From the NCBI RefSeq assembly GCF_000719285.1, contig NZ_JOFS01000021.1, positions 1 through 64,000 of the forward strand: a stretch of 64,000 nucleotides of DNA, in the 5' to 3' direction. Each line of letters starts with the position of its first letter. Position 1 is the first letter of the stretch. Shown here piece after piece: positions 7,931 through 16,412 of the stretch. A program made the position numbers and the translations under genes. Below the pieces are notes generated by a model. It had not been told where the DNA came from. It was given only the letters and a program-made list of their open reading frames with translations, and did not search any database. Origin of the DNA: Streptomyces bicolor. GTDB lineage: Bacteria; Actinomycetota; Actinomycetes; Streptomycetales; Streptomycetaceae.

Positions 7931-9115
7931 ATGGCCGACTCCACAGCGTCCCCGTCTCCCGCGGACCGCCCCGTCTACGTCATCGGCGGCGGCCCCGGCG
8001 GTCTCTCCGTCGCGTACGCCCTGCGCGCCCAGGGCATACGGGCCGTCGTGCTGGAGAAGTCGGACCGGGTCGGCGCCTCCTGGCGGCGTCACTACGACCG
8101 CCTCCATCTGCACACCACCCGGCGGCTGTCGGCCCTGCCCGGGCTGCCGATGCCGCGCCGCTTCGGACGCTGGGTGTCCCGGGACGACGTCGTGCGCTAC
8201 CTGGAGAAGTACGCCGAGCACCACGACCTGGAGATCGTCACCGGCGTAGAGGTCTCCCGGGTCGAGCCCGCGCCCGACGGCTCCGGCTGGCTGCTGCGCG
8301 CCACCGGCGGCCGTGAACTGACCGGCGCCGCGGTCGTCGTGGCCACCGGCCACAACCACACCCCGCGCGTCCCGGACTGGCCCGGCCGAGCCGACTACAC
8401 CGGCGAGTTCCTCCACGCGGGCGAGTACCGCAACGCCGCCCCCTACGCCGGCCGGGACGTCCTGGTCGTCGGCGTCGGCAACACCGGTGCCGAGATCGCC
8501 GTGGACCTGGTGGAGGGCGGGGCCTCGCGGGTGCGGCTGGCGGTGCGCACGGTCCCGCACATCGTGCGGCGCTCCACCGCCGGGTGGGCCGCCCAGTTCA
8601 CGAGCATCCTCGTACGGCGACTGCCGGTCGGCCTCGTCGACCGGCTCGCGCGCCCCGTGGCCAAGCTCAGCGTGCCGGACCTGTCGGACCACGGACTGCC
8701 CCGCCCCGACACCGGCCTCTACAGCCGGGTCAAGGAAGGGTCCATCCCCGTCCTCGACGTCGGCCTCATCGACGCCGTGCGCAAGGGCCGGGTCGAGATC
8801 GTGGCCGCCGTGGAGGGGTTCGAGGAGGGCAAGGTCACCCTCGCCGACGGCACCCGCCTCACGCCGGACACCGTCATCGCCGCCACCGGATACGTCCGCG
8901 CCCTGGAGAACCTCGTCGGCCACCTCGGCGTGCTCGACACCCGCGGCAAGCCGGTCGCCCAGGGCGCCCGCACCCCGCCCACCGCACCCGGCCTGTACTT
9001 CACCGGCTTCACCAACCCGATCAGCGGCAACCTCCGGGAGATGGCGATCGACGCGCAGAAGATCGCGAAGGCCATTGCCCGGAGCGGCGACGGCCGGGTT
9101 TCGCGTCTGCCGTGA
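7931..9115 (+). CDS. Flavin-containing monooxygenase-type NAD(P)/FAD oxidoreductase
   Basis: 394 residues. The FAD-binding Rossmann motif GGGPGG lies at about residues 17-22, a second dinucleotide motif GVGNTGAE at about 182-189 for NADPH, and an ATGY motif near residue 320 before the C-terminal FAD contact. This order matches class B flavin monooxygenases and YUCCA-like enzymes, which hydroxylate nucleophilic N or S atoms or ketones. The ATG at 7931 is chosen because the family starts just before the FAD motif; a longer frame from 7796 adds unlike sequence. It appears monocistronic. The substrate is unknown. Confidence 0.82.
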   Translation: MADSTASPSPADRPVYVIGGGPGGLSVAYALRAQGIRAVVLEKSDRVGASWRRHYDRLHLHTTRRLSALPGLPMPRRFGRWVSRDDVVRYLEKYAEHHDLEIVTGVEVSRVEPAPDGSGWLLRATGGRELTGAAVVVATGHNHTPRVPDWPGRADYTGEFLHAGEYRNAAPYAGRDVLVVGVGNTGAEIAVDLVEGGASRVRLAVRTVPHIVRRSTAGWAAQFTSILVRRLPVGLVDRLARPVAKLSVPDLSDHGLPRPDTGLYSRVKEGSIPVLDVGLIDAVRKGRVEIVAAVEGFEEGKVTLADGTRLTPDTVIAATGYVRALENLVGHLGVLDTRGKPVAQGARTPPTAPGLYFTGFTNPISGNLREMAIDAQKIAKAIARSGDGRVSRLP

Positions 9116-9131
9116 CTGAGGGGCCGGCGAC

Positions 9132-9560
9132 TCAGGGCGACGGGACCGGCGGTGCGCCGAACGCGGTGCCGACCGCCTCGTCGCAGTCCAGTGTCCCGGC
9201 CGCCTCCGGAGGGACGGGCGCGGCGATGATCGCGTCCAACATCTCGCGCGCGGCGCGTAGTTCGTTCATGGCGGCGGTGATCCGGTCCCGCTCCCTGGCC
9301 AGGTCCACCAGCAGGTCCGGGCAGGCGGCCGCGAGTTGCCCGCCCTCCTCGACCATGCAGGGAAGCACGTCGGCGATGGTCGCGGTGCCCAGTCCGGCGG
9401 CGAGCAGCGTGCGGATGCTGCGCACCGTGTGGACATGCTCGTCGGTGTACTCGCGGTACCCGCTCGGCCGTCGCAGCGGACTCAGCAGCCCCTGCTCCTC
9501 GTAGTACCGCAGTGCCCGTTCGCTGACTCCGGTCCGCTGCGACAACGCCCCGATACGCAT
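9132..9560 (-). CDS. MerR-family transcriptional regulator of the adjacent MFS pump
   Basis: 142 residues. The winged-helix MerR domain occupies residues 1-70, with RIGALSQRTGVSERALRYYEEQGLL and a GYREYTDEHV wing, followed by a coiled dimerisation helix and a short C-terminal effector part containing one Cys (TLDCDEA). Such proteins bind the spacer of over-long promoters and untwist them when a drug or stress signal binds. It is divergent from the MFS gene; the shared 66-bp gap holds a 19-bp-spaced promoter. It probably regulates the pump and itself. Confidence 0.88.
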   Translation of the reverse strand: MRIGALSQRTGVSERALRYYEEQGLLSPLRRPSGYREYTDEHVHTVRSIRTLLAAGLGTATIADVLPCMVEEGGQLAAACPDLLVDLARERDRITAAMNELRAAREMLDAIIAAPVPPEAAGTLDCDEAVGTAFGAPPVPSP

Positions 9561-9587
9561 GTGATGACAAGCTCCCCGAAAAGCGAG

Positions 9588-9618
9588 TTGACTCTGACAT
9601 CGACGTGAGGGTTTAGCT
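9588..9618 (+). promoter_or_regulatory. MerR-type promoter with 19-bp spacer driving the MFS gene
   Basis: TTGACT (9588-9593) and TTAGCT (9613-9618) are separated by exactly 19 bp, the spacing typical of MerR-controlled promoters. The spacer carries an imperfect inverted repeat, ACTCTGACA against ACGTGAGGGT, matching at 6 of 9 positions. The -10 box ends 8 bp before the ATG, so the mRNA should have almost no leader. Confidence 0.7.
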
Positions 9619-9626
9619 TACGCGGC

Positions 9627-11231
9627 ATGTCAACGGAAACGCCCCACACGACCCATCCCCGACAGTCGGCCGGACCCCGAGAATGGCTCGGGTTAGCCGT
9701 GCTCGCGCTCCCCACCCTGCTGCTCGCCATGGACGTCACCGTGCTGTACCTGGCCGTCCCGCACCTGAGCGTGGCCCTCCAGCCAGGCAGCAGCGAACTG
9801 CTCTGGATAGCCGACATCTACGGCTTCATGATCGCCGGCTTCCTGGTCACCATGGGCACGCTGGGCGACCGGATCGGCCGCAGAAAACTCCTGATGATCG
9901 GGGCGGCCGCGTTCGGCGTCGCTTCGGCGCTCGCCGCCTACTCCACCAGCCCCGAGATGCTGATCGCTGCTCGCGCGCTCCTCGGGATTGCGGGGGCGAC
10001 CCTGATGCCGTCCACCCTCGCGCTGATCACCAACATGTTCCGTGACCCGAGGCAGCGTGGCACGGCCATCGGTGTCTGGGTGACCTGCTTCTCGGCCGGT
10101 GTGGCGCTGGGGCCCGTACTGGGCGGACTGCTGCTCCAGGCGTTCTGGTGGGGCTCGGTCTTCCTGCTGGGTGTGCCGGTGATGGTCCTGCTGCTGGTGA
10201 CCGCCCCGGTGCTGCTTCCAGAGTACCGCGACACCCGGGCCGGTCGACTGGACCCGACCAGCGTCGTACTGTCCCTCGCCGCCGTCCTGCCGCTCATCTA
10301 CGGCATCAAGGAGCTGGCCAAGGACGGCGTCGCGGTGCTGCCTCTGTCCGCCCTGACCGGGGGTCTCGTCCTCGGAGTGCTGTTCGTACACCGGCAGCCC
10401 GGGCTGGCCAGTCCTCTGCTCGACGTCACGCTGTTCAGGAACCGTTCGTTCAGCGCCGCCCTGGCAATCCAGTTGCTCAGCATCGCCGCCTTGGGCGGGG
10501 TCTACCTGTTCATCACCCAGTACACACAACTGGTCGAGGGACTCTCGCCCTTCAAGGCGGGGCTCTGGCTGCTGCCCGCCGCCGGTGCGCTCATCCTGGC
10601 GTCCGCCCTCACTCCGGCGCTCGCCCGCAAGGTGCCCGCCGCGCACGTCATCGGGGCCTCGCTGGCGATCTCGGCGGTCGGCTACCTGGTACTCACCCAG
10701 GTCGACAGCGTCTCGGGGCTGCCTGTTCTCGTGACCGGCTTCGTCATCGTCTACCTGGGCATCAGCCCCATGTTGGTCCTTGGCACCGACCTGATCGTCG
10801 GGGCGGCCCCACCCGAGAAGGCGGGCTCGGCCGCCGCGATGTCCGAGACGAGCACCGAGTTCGGCGTCGCCGTGGGCGTCGCGGTCCTCGGCACGGTGGG
10901 CACCGCCGTCTACCGCGACCGGATGACCGGAACCTTCCCCAGCGAGGTCCCGGCGCGGCAGGCCGAGTCCGCCCGTGAAAGCCTGCCCAACGCCATGGCC
11001 GCGGTGGACGGCCTCCCCAGCCGACTGCACGACCTCTTGCTCGACCCCGCCCGAGCCGCCTTCACCCACGGCCTGAACACCGTCAGCGCCATCAGCGCCC
11101 TGCTCGTCGCCACCCTGGCCCTACTGGCCGTATGGCTGCTGCCGCGAACCCGCCCCGACCACGCCACCACAGAGCCGAGCGGCGCCAGGGACACGGACAT
11201 CGAAACCACCACAGCGATCACTGGTTCTTGA
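9627..11231 (+). CDS. DHA2-family MFS multidrug efflux transporter
   Basis: 534 residues with about 14 membrane helices, the DHA2 (QacA-like) topology. Motif A GTLGDRIGRRKLL lies near residues 74-86 and the antiporter region has GATLMPSTLALI and GPVLGGLLL. These are proton-coupled exporters of drugs or endogenous antibiotics. There is no Shine-Dalgarno sequence before the ATG, and the promoter ends 8 bp upstream, so translation is probably leaderless. Codon 23 is TTA, the rare leucine codon read by bldA tRNA, so production should depend on the developmental bldA system. The C-terminal tail is polar. Confidence 0.88.
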   Translation: MSTETPHTTHPRQSAGPREWLGLAVLALPTLLLAMDVTVLYLAVPHLSVALQPGSSELLWIADIYGFMIAGFLVTMGTLGDRIGRRKLLMIGAAAFGVASALAAYSTSPEMLIAARALLGIAGATLMPSTLALITNMFRDPRQRGTAIGVWVTCFSAGVALGPVLGGLLLQAFWWGSVFLLGVPVMVLLLVTAPVLLPEYRDTRAGRLDPTSVVLSLAAVLPLIYGIKELAKDGVAVLPLSALTGGLVLGVLFVHRQPGLASPLLDVTLFRNRSFSAALAIQLLSIAALGGVYLFITQYTQLVEGLSPFKAGLWLLPAAGALILASALTPALARKVPAAHVIGASLAISAVGYLVLTQVDSVSGLPVLVTGFVIVYLGISPMLVLGTDLIVGAAPPEKAGSAAAMSETSTEFGVAVGVAVLGTVGTAVYRDRMTGTFPSEVPARQAESARESLPNAMAAVDGLPSRLHDLLLDPARAAFTHGLNTVSAISALLVATLALLAVWLLPRTRPDHATTEPSGARDTDIETTTAITGS

Positions 11232-11661
11232 GGCCGGTCCTGGCGGTGTTGCGAATCCGCTTGGTGCGACCGCGCTCGGCGAGGAGTTCGAGAACGTCAG
11301 CGTTCGACCCGGTGGACGCTTTGCGCTGGAGCCAGTCGGACGACGCGAGCAGGGCGTCGGGGCACCAGGACTGCCGCAGTGCGATGGCGCGGAAAAGGGT
11401 CCATTCCTGCAGGCGGCGTACCAGGAAGGGATGGGGGGTGGCGGCCCGGCCCATGGACTGTGCCCACGGTTCGTAGGCCGGGCCGAGGTGGAGGTCGGCG
11501 GCCCGGCGGTCCAGGTGCCGGAGAACGGCGGACCGCGCCATCACCTGGTCCGGATCGGCGAGAACGGCGCCGACCAGCTCGGCCTCGTCGACGTCGGCGA
11601 CCTGCTCCAGCTCGCTCAGGTAAGCCGCGAAGCGGAGGTGTTCGGCCGGCTCATCCGACAG
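11218..11661 (-). CDS. Conserved hypothetical protein in WhiJ-like locus, probable CTG start
   Basis: About 147 residues, helical and Arg/Ala/Trp-rich, with HPFLVRRLQEWTLFRAIAL and SSDWLQRKAS segments. I recognise no named family. The frame is open well upstream but the DUF397 gene occupies that DNA. A GGAGGG at about 11669-11674 lies 7 bp before an in-frame CTG at 11661, with no ATG, GTG or TTG suitably placed; the next candidates are GTG/ATG about 120 bp inside. Its start overlaps the DUF397 stop region, so the HTH, DUF397 and this gene look like one operon. Its end overlaps the MFS gene end by 14 bp. Confidence 0.5.
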   Translation of the reverse strand: MSDEPAEHLRFAAYLSELEQVADVDEAELVGAVLADPDQVMARSAVLRHLDRRAADLHLGPAYEPWAQSMGRAATPHPFLVRRLQEWTLFRAIALRQSWCPDALLASSDWLQRKASTGSNADVLELLAERGRTKRIRNTARTGLKNQ

Positions 11662-11848
11662 CGGTCGGCCCTCCGGACTTGAGGGTCTGGAGGAGCGCGG
11701 CGAGGCCTTCGGGGGCGGTGGCCAGGATGACGTCGGGGGTGTCGCTTTCGCGGAGGCGGATCGTTCCGTCGGCGGTAGAGGCGAGGTAGAGGCAGTTGCC
11801 TTCCGGGCCGCCACTGTACGACGACTTCTGCCAGTGCAGTTCGGGCAT
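11651..11848 (-). CDS. DUF397 small protein
   Basis: 65 residues matching the DUF397 pattern: LHWQKSSYSGGPEGNCLYLA at the start and RLRESDTPDVIL with a C-terminal helix. These small proteins are paired with WhiJ-type HTH regulators in Streptomyces and are thought to act as partners or antagonists of them. ATG at 11848 follows GGAGG, and the gene lies 10 bp after the HTH gene stop, so the pair is cotranscribed. Confidence 0.9.
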   Translation of the reverse strand: MPELHWQKSSYSGGPEGNCLYLASTADGTIRLRESDTPDVILATAPEGLAALLQTLKSGGPTAVG

Positions 11849-11858
11849 CCGGGCCTCC

Positions 11859-12740
11859 TCAGAGGGTGTAGAGCAGATGCTGGACAAGGGCCAGCGAGTC
11901 CTTCACCGAGTGTGCTTCAGGGGCCAACGATACGTCGATGGGAGCGAGAGCCTTCTCCGCGATGCGGTCGAACAGGGAGTCGTACTCCTCAAGCTGGCGT
12001 GGCCGCACCAAGTAGTGTGAGCCCAGGAGCTGTTCGACCACCACGGTTCCCAACCTCCGGTTGGAGGGGATGACATGTGCGAAGTTGCCAGTGAGAGCGG
12101 CATGCGCCTGAGCGCTGAACGGATAGATCTGAATGGTCACGTTCGGTAGGCGCGCCAGCTCGATCAGGTGCAGCAACTGCTCGCGTACGACTTTGGTGTC
12201 ACCGAACCTCATGTGCAGCGCGGACTCATGGATGACGGCATGCACGGACGGCGGGTTGTCGTGCCTGAGAATGTGCTGCCGTTCCATGCGGAACCGCAGG
12301 CCTTCTTCGATGTTCGCGAAGCCCAGATCGGGGCTGGTGAAGATGGAGCGCGTGTAGTCGGCAGTCTGGAAGAGGCCCGGGATGAGGAGGGTCTCGTGCG
12401 TCCTGATGGCCACGGCCTCTGATTCGAGTTCGGCCAGATTCAGGGCGTCAGGCCCCAGCTGCTTCCTGTAGGCGCTCCACCAGCCTTTGCCGCTGGCCTC
12501 GGACATGGCGACCAGCGCCTCAATAAAGGGCTCCTCCGAGCAACCGTAGACGTGACACAGATCGAATAGCCGCTCAGTGAGGACCGAGGTCCGGCCGGCC
12601 TCGATGTGCCCCAACTGGCCGCGCGTCATGCCGATCCGCTCGGCGGCTTCACTGGTGGTCAACCCACCATGTTCGCGCAGTTGTTTGAGTTCGAAGCCGA
12701 GCCGCCGCTGCCGTTCGGTGATAGTAGTGCGCAGTCCCAC
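11859..12740 (-). CDS. WhiJ-like helix-turn-helix regulator (XRE HTH plus DUF5753)
   Basis: 293 residues. The XRE-type HTH lies at about residues 14-65 (LGFELKQLREHGGLTTSEAAERIG, written here in overlapping parts: LGFELKQLRE and TTSEAAERIG), followed by the roughly 180-residue DUF5753 domain with IPGLFQTADYTRS and FAHVIPSNRRLGTVVVE. The family includes WhiJ, which controls aerial development in S. coelicolor, and Scr1-type antitoxin-like proteins. GTG at 12740 is chosen because AAGGAG lies 5 bp upstream; the longer frame to 12842 lacks this. It is divergent from an ATP-binding protein, forming the classic WhiJ/DUF397/AbaA-like group. Confidence 0.88.
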   Translation of the reverse strand: MGLRTTITERQRRLGFELKQLREHGGLTTSEAAERIGMTRGQLGHIEAGRTSVLTERLFDLCHVYGCSEEPFIEALVAMSEASGKGWWSAYRKQLGPDALNLAELESEAVAIRTHETLLIPGLFQTADYTRSIFTSPDLGFANIEEGLRFRMERQHILRHDNPPSVHAVIHESALHMRFGDTKVVREQLLHLIELARLPNVTIQIYPFSAQAHAALTGNFAHVIPSNRRLGTVVVEQLLGSHYLVRPRQLEEYDSLFDRIAEKALAPIDVSLAPEAHSVKDSLALVQHLLYTL

Positions 12741-12764
12741 GAGTTCTCCTTGGCGATGAGACCA

Positions 12765-12814
12765 AAGTCTGCCAAGTCTGCCCCGACAACAGGAGTTAGT
12801 CCACCAAGTCCGGC
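12765..12814. repeat. Tandem AAGTCTGCC repeats, probable operator of the WhiJ-like regulator
   Basis: AAGTCTGCC occurs twice head to tail (12765-12773 and 12774-12782) and a variant AAGTCCGGC lies at 12806-12814. Read on the minus strand, the motif RGACTTGGYRGACT occurs twice. The repeats lie 25-75 bp upstream of the HTH gene start, where a promoter is expected, so they are plausible autoregulatory sites. Confidence 0.5.
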
Positions 12815-12992
12815 GAGCAGGTTGCTCGCGAGAACCCTTCATGGCTACCTTGAGTGCGGATCACGTAACACTGTGGAGCCATCCAACTTGCCCTGCCCAT
12901 AAGCCGACAGAGCACCCGCCCCTCCACCCAGGCGCGCGCGGGCGACGCCATCGCCGGGCAATGGGAACCCTCACTCGACAGGAGCCGTCCCC

Positions 12993-13451
12993 ATGGACTC
13001 ATCCCGCCATGCATCCCACCGCCCCACCCAACCCACCCACGAATACAGCCGCTTCGCCCCGGGCGACGCCACCGCACCCCGCCTCTGCCGGGACTTCGTC
13101 AGAGCCGTCCTCTTCACCCACGACCGGGAGAACCTCGTCATGCCCGCCGCCCTGTGCACCTCGGAGCTCGTCACCAACGTCCACCTGCACACCAAGGGCA
13201 CCGCCATGCTCCGCATCCGGCTCACCCCGACCCGCTTCAAGGTCAGCGTCTTTGACGAGAGCCCCGATCCACCCGTCGTGACGCACCCCGCGGCAGGGGT
13301 GGTCGCGTGCTGGGGCCGAGGGCTCGCGCTGGTCGCGGAGATGGCGGACGTGTGGGGCGTCGCCGATGAGAGGCCGGGGCGGTATGCGAAGGGGGTGTGG
13401 TTCGAGCTGGGCGCAGGCAGGGGACCGCTCGGGCTTCGCTCCAACGGATGA
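12993..13451 (+). CDS. RsbW/SpoIIAB-like ATP-binding protein (AbaA-like)
   Basis: 152 residues of HATPase_c type. The N box is ALCTSELVTNVHLHT (about residues 53-67), the G1 region SVFDESPDPP, and the G2 region CWGRGLALVAEMADVWG. Proteins of this type are anti-sigma-factor-like kinases; in Streptomyces many sit beside WhiJ-type regulators and have lost an obvious partner sigma gene. It is transcribed away from the HTH gene. Its effector is unknown. Confidence 0.85.
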   Translation: MDSSRHASHRPTQPTHEYSRFAPGDATAPRLCRDFVRAVLFTHDRENLVMPAALCTSELVTNVHLHTKGTAMLRIRLTPTRFKVSVFDESPDPPVVTHPAAGVVACWGRGLALVAEMADVWGVADERPGRYAKGVWFELGAGRGPLGLRSNG

Positions 13452-13552
13452 ACCAGGGGCACCTTCCCTGGTCAGCCGCCATGCGGCACCTACCGTGATC
13501 GCATTGCTCGTGCCCCGAGCACACCCAGCCGACCGTGAGAAGGAGGTGCCCC

Positions 13553-14137
13553 TTGACCGCGCCCGGCCTGGACGAAGCCGTATGGCAGGCGTGGAAGACC
13601 TTGGAGCTTCCCGAGGGCTACCGCGCAGAGACCGTCGAGGGAGCCATCGAAGTGTGGGCCATCGGCCGACTGCCCCACGCCCGGGTCGTCAATCGCGTGC
13701 GCGCTGCACTGCAGCGGTTCCTCGATGGCGGTGAGTACGCGACGTACCAGGCCATGGAGGTCATCTTCGGGCGCAAGGGCTGGACACCGGATGTCCTCGT
13801 AGCCCCGGAGGACCTGGAGACGTATGAAGACGAACTCGGCGTTGACGCCTCCGCAGTCCACCTCGTGGTCGAAGTTGGCTCCCCCGCCAGGGCCGACCAG
13901 GACCGCGACCGCGTCCGCAAGCGCCGCGAATACGCCCGCGCCGGCATCCCCGTCTACGTCCTCATCGACGACTACGACGGCCAGGGCTCCGTCACCCTCT
14001 TCACCGGCCCCCGCCCCGACAAGGCCGACTGGGAGGACATCCACCGCGTCCCCTACGGCACCGATGTCACCATCCCCGAAGGCCCCGCCAAGGGTTTCCT
14101 GATCGGCGAGGCGATCACCGGCCCAAGGCGGGGCTGA
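13553..14137 (+). CDS. Uma2-family (DUF820) PD-(D/E)XK endonuclease-like protein
   Basis: 194 residues of the Uma2 fold. Candidate nuclease residues are visible: an early Glu in VEGAIEVWAIG, the PD of GWTPDVLVAP, the E of VVEVGSP, and the Arg/Lys-rich YARAGIPVYVLID strand-helix. The family is common in Streptomyces and its biological target is not established. TTG at 13553 is chosen because AGGAGG lies at 13541-13546, 6 bp upstream; the upstream GTG frame overlaps that site. It is 101 bp after the ATPase gene and convergent with cassette B. Confidence 0.85.
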   Translation: MTAPGLDEAVWQAWKTLELPEGYRAETVEGAIEVWAIGRLPHARVVNRVRAALQRFLDGGEYATYQAMEVIFGRKGWTPDVLVAPEDLETYEDELGVDASAVHLVVEVGSPARADQDRDRVRKRREYARAGIPVYVLIDDYDGQGSVTLFTGPRPDKADWEDIHRVPYGTDVTIPEGPAKGFLIGEAITGPRRG

Positions 14138-14225
14138 GCGCCCACGGCGTCGAGGATCAGAGGACATCGCCTCCGACGGCGGGCGACCCGCGCCCTCCCT
14201 CCCGGTGACGCATCCAGATGTCTTC

Positions 14226-16412
14226 TCAGTCTGCTTCGGGTCGCCAGGATGGTGCGGCGCGGCGTGCCGAGTGCGCCGCGAGGAGCCCGATCGTCACAGC
14301 GGCGAGTGAGAAGCCGGTGGCTGCTGTGGCCAGGACCGGCCAGGAGAACTTGCCTTCTCGCAGGGAGATGACGAAGAACAATGAGTGCCAGTTGGTGATG
14401 AATGTGGCGATGCAGGTAGCGATGAGCAACGGCACGGTCAGATACCACGTGGCGATGGTGCGGAAGATTCGGGTGTTGCCGGTGAGGACGCTCAGCGGTG
14501 CCAGTCCTCGTCTGATGCGTACGAACTCGGCCGCTGCGCTGATCAGGCCTGTCACCAGCAGCAGGCCCAGGCCTGTGCCGCCGAAGAGGTAGAGCCAGTA
14601 GTTGAGTCGATTCTTCTCTTGGGCGCCTATCACCCAGGATTCGCCGGGCGTTTCCACGTTGATCCCGGGGAGTACGGCATAGGCGGCCTTCTCGATCTCC
14701 GCTCGGTGCCCGGGCTCGTCGGCGGCCACGATCAGCGACTGGCGGGCACGGCCCGTCGGTAGTGCGCCGTCAACGGCTTGGACGGTGAGGTTGCCCTGGT
14801 AGGGGGCGGCCAGTTCTTTCAGCCGTGGGTCTTGTGTGGTGATGGGCTTGGCGGTTGTCGGGCAGGGCAGGCGCAGTGCCTTGAGGTCGTGGCAGGCGCC
14901 GGCCAGGTCGATGTGGGGGTGGTCACCTTCGGGATGGGCGGTGGTGGCCAGGAGGTGCGTCCTGTCCGGAAGGGTGCGTGCCAGGTGCTCAGTGGCGCGG
15001 GGGGTGAGGTTGCTGCTGGAGACGGTGAGGAGGGTGTCTCCCACTCGCTGGGTCAGCTGCTTGGCAGCGGCGGCGCTGTCTCCCAACCGGCTGTTCCAGA
15101 CCTGCAGATGGCTGATGAGACCGATACCGATGATGAAGACCACGGAGAGGCGGACAAGCACTCCTGGATGAGCCGCTGTCCAGCGGCCGGCGATGAGGCG
15201 CCCCGGGTTCCCCTTGCGATAGCCGCTTGCGGCGATGCGTTTCCCGTTGGCGACGCTGAGCATGGCGACGGCTGACGGCAGCGTGGCCCACATCAGAACG
15301 GTTCCGGCCAGGAAGACCACAACATCCGGACCCTTGGGGGCGTACTGACTGCAGGCGATTGCCAGGACACCGATGCCGCACAAAACCAAGCGCCATTTGG
15401 GCACGTGTGAGGAGGAAGTGCTGGGTCGTGTCGCCGTCTTCGTGCGTTGAACCCGGTGAAGCACCACGACCAGCAGGAGTGTCAGGACGAGGGAGGCAAC
15501 GAGCGCCGCGATCAGCTGCGGCCATGCATGGCGCAGGTCATCGGCGTTGACGATATAGCCCGTGAAGGGCAGCCGTACGTCGGTTGCCAGCAGGACGGCG
15601 GCTGGGATGAGAGCCAGGAGTGTCCCTACGGCAGCCGGGGTGAAGGCTTCCCCTACGTTCATCACCGCTCGGTGCGCCCAGGAGGCTCCCAGGGCGTTGA
15701 CGAGGTGGCTTCGGCGGTCTCGGGTGGCTGATCCGACCCGGGTGGCCACGACCAACAGAGCCAAGCCCGGTACGGCCATCAGGACTGCGATGACCCCGAC
15801 AGTCTCCGCCTTGGTGTGGGGATAGATGTCCTGGTTCATCGGGAAGAGCTGACCGAAGCCCGTGATGTACTGCCAAGACGCCGCCGTGGGGTTGGCCGGC
15901 GGGTGGGCGGGGCGGGCGTAGGCGATTCGTTCAGACGGCGACCTGAGCCCCTGCTTGTCGATTGTTCCGGCGTAACGGCCGTATCTTTCGAGGCTGTTGT
16001 TGTCTTTTGCCGCTTCGGCGAGTTCCGGGGACAAGAAGACCTCGCCCGGCCGAGGCCAGCGCGAGAGGCCCGGTGGCGGAGGCGTGTCGGTCGCGAGAGG
16101 CTCGACGTAGATGATGCTGTGCGGTGACGCGCCGAACGAGTCGATGGCCTCTTTCCACAAGGCTGTGGCCTCGTGCGCGTCGCCGGCCAGAAGAGGGCCT
16201 CGCACCGTATCGCGCTGCGTGCGGCCGTCGAAGGTCGCGCTGGTGGTCACCATGGCCAGGGCGGTCAGTGCGATAGCGGCAGAGGCCGTCATCAGGGCCC
16301 ACAGGCGCAGTCGCGTGCCGGGCGTGGTGCGTCCTGCGGCACGCCCGATCCGCAGAAGCTGGACCCAGAGCCGTCCAGGGCGGCGGAGGCGTGGTGAGTG
16401 CTGGTCGGTCAC
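14226..16412 (-). CDS. FtsX-like ABC permease (cassette B)
   Basis: 728 residues. A first helix (about 38-58) is followed by a large extracytoplasmic domain of about 140 residues, then helix groups near 205-225, 260-285, 300-320 and 345-385, a second large outer domain at about 440-600, and three C-terminal helices. This duplicated pattern is that of MacB/FtsX-type permeases, which use ATP for mechanotransmission or peptide export rather than uptake. GTG at 16412 overlaps the ATPase stop by 4 bp, so the two are translationally coupled. Codon bias is milder than in neighbouring genes, hinting at transfer. Confidence 0.8.
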   Translation of the reverse strand: MTDQHSPRLRRPGRLWVQLLRIGRAAGRTTPGTRLRLWALMTASAAIALTALAMVTTSATFDGRTQRDTVRGPLLAGDAHEATALWKEAIDSFGASPHSIIYVEPLATDTPPPPGLSRWPRPGEVFLSPELAEAAKDNNSLERYGRYAGTIDKQGLRSPSERIAYARPAHPPANPTAASWQYITGFGQLFPMNQDIYPHTKAETVGVIAVLMAVPGLALLVVATRVGSATRDRRSHLVNALGASWAHRAVMNVGEAFTPAAVGTLLALIPAAVLLATDVRLPFTGYIVNADDLRHAWPQLIAALVASLVLTLLLVVVLHRVQRTKTATRPSTSSSHVPKWRLVLCGIGVLAIACSQYAPKGPDVVVFLAGTVLMWATLPSAVAMLSVANGKRIAASGYRKGNPGRLIAGRWTAAHPGVLVRLSVVFIIGIGLISHLQVWNSRLGDSAAAAKQLTQRVGDTLLTVSSSNLTPRATEHLARTLPDRTHLLATTAHPEGDHPHIDLAGACHDLKALRLPCPTTAKPITTQDPRLKELAAPYQGNLTVQAVDGALPTGRARQSLIVAADEPGHRAEIEKAAYAVLPGINVETPGESWVIGAQEKNRLNYWLYLFGGTGLGLLLVTGLISAAAEFVRIRRGLAPLSVLTGNTRIFRTIATWYLTVPLLIATCIATFITNWHSLFFVISLREGKFSWPVLATAATGFSLAAVTIGLLAAHSARRAAPSWRPEAD

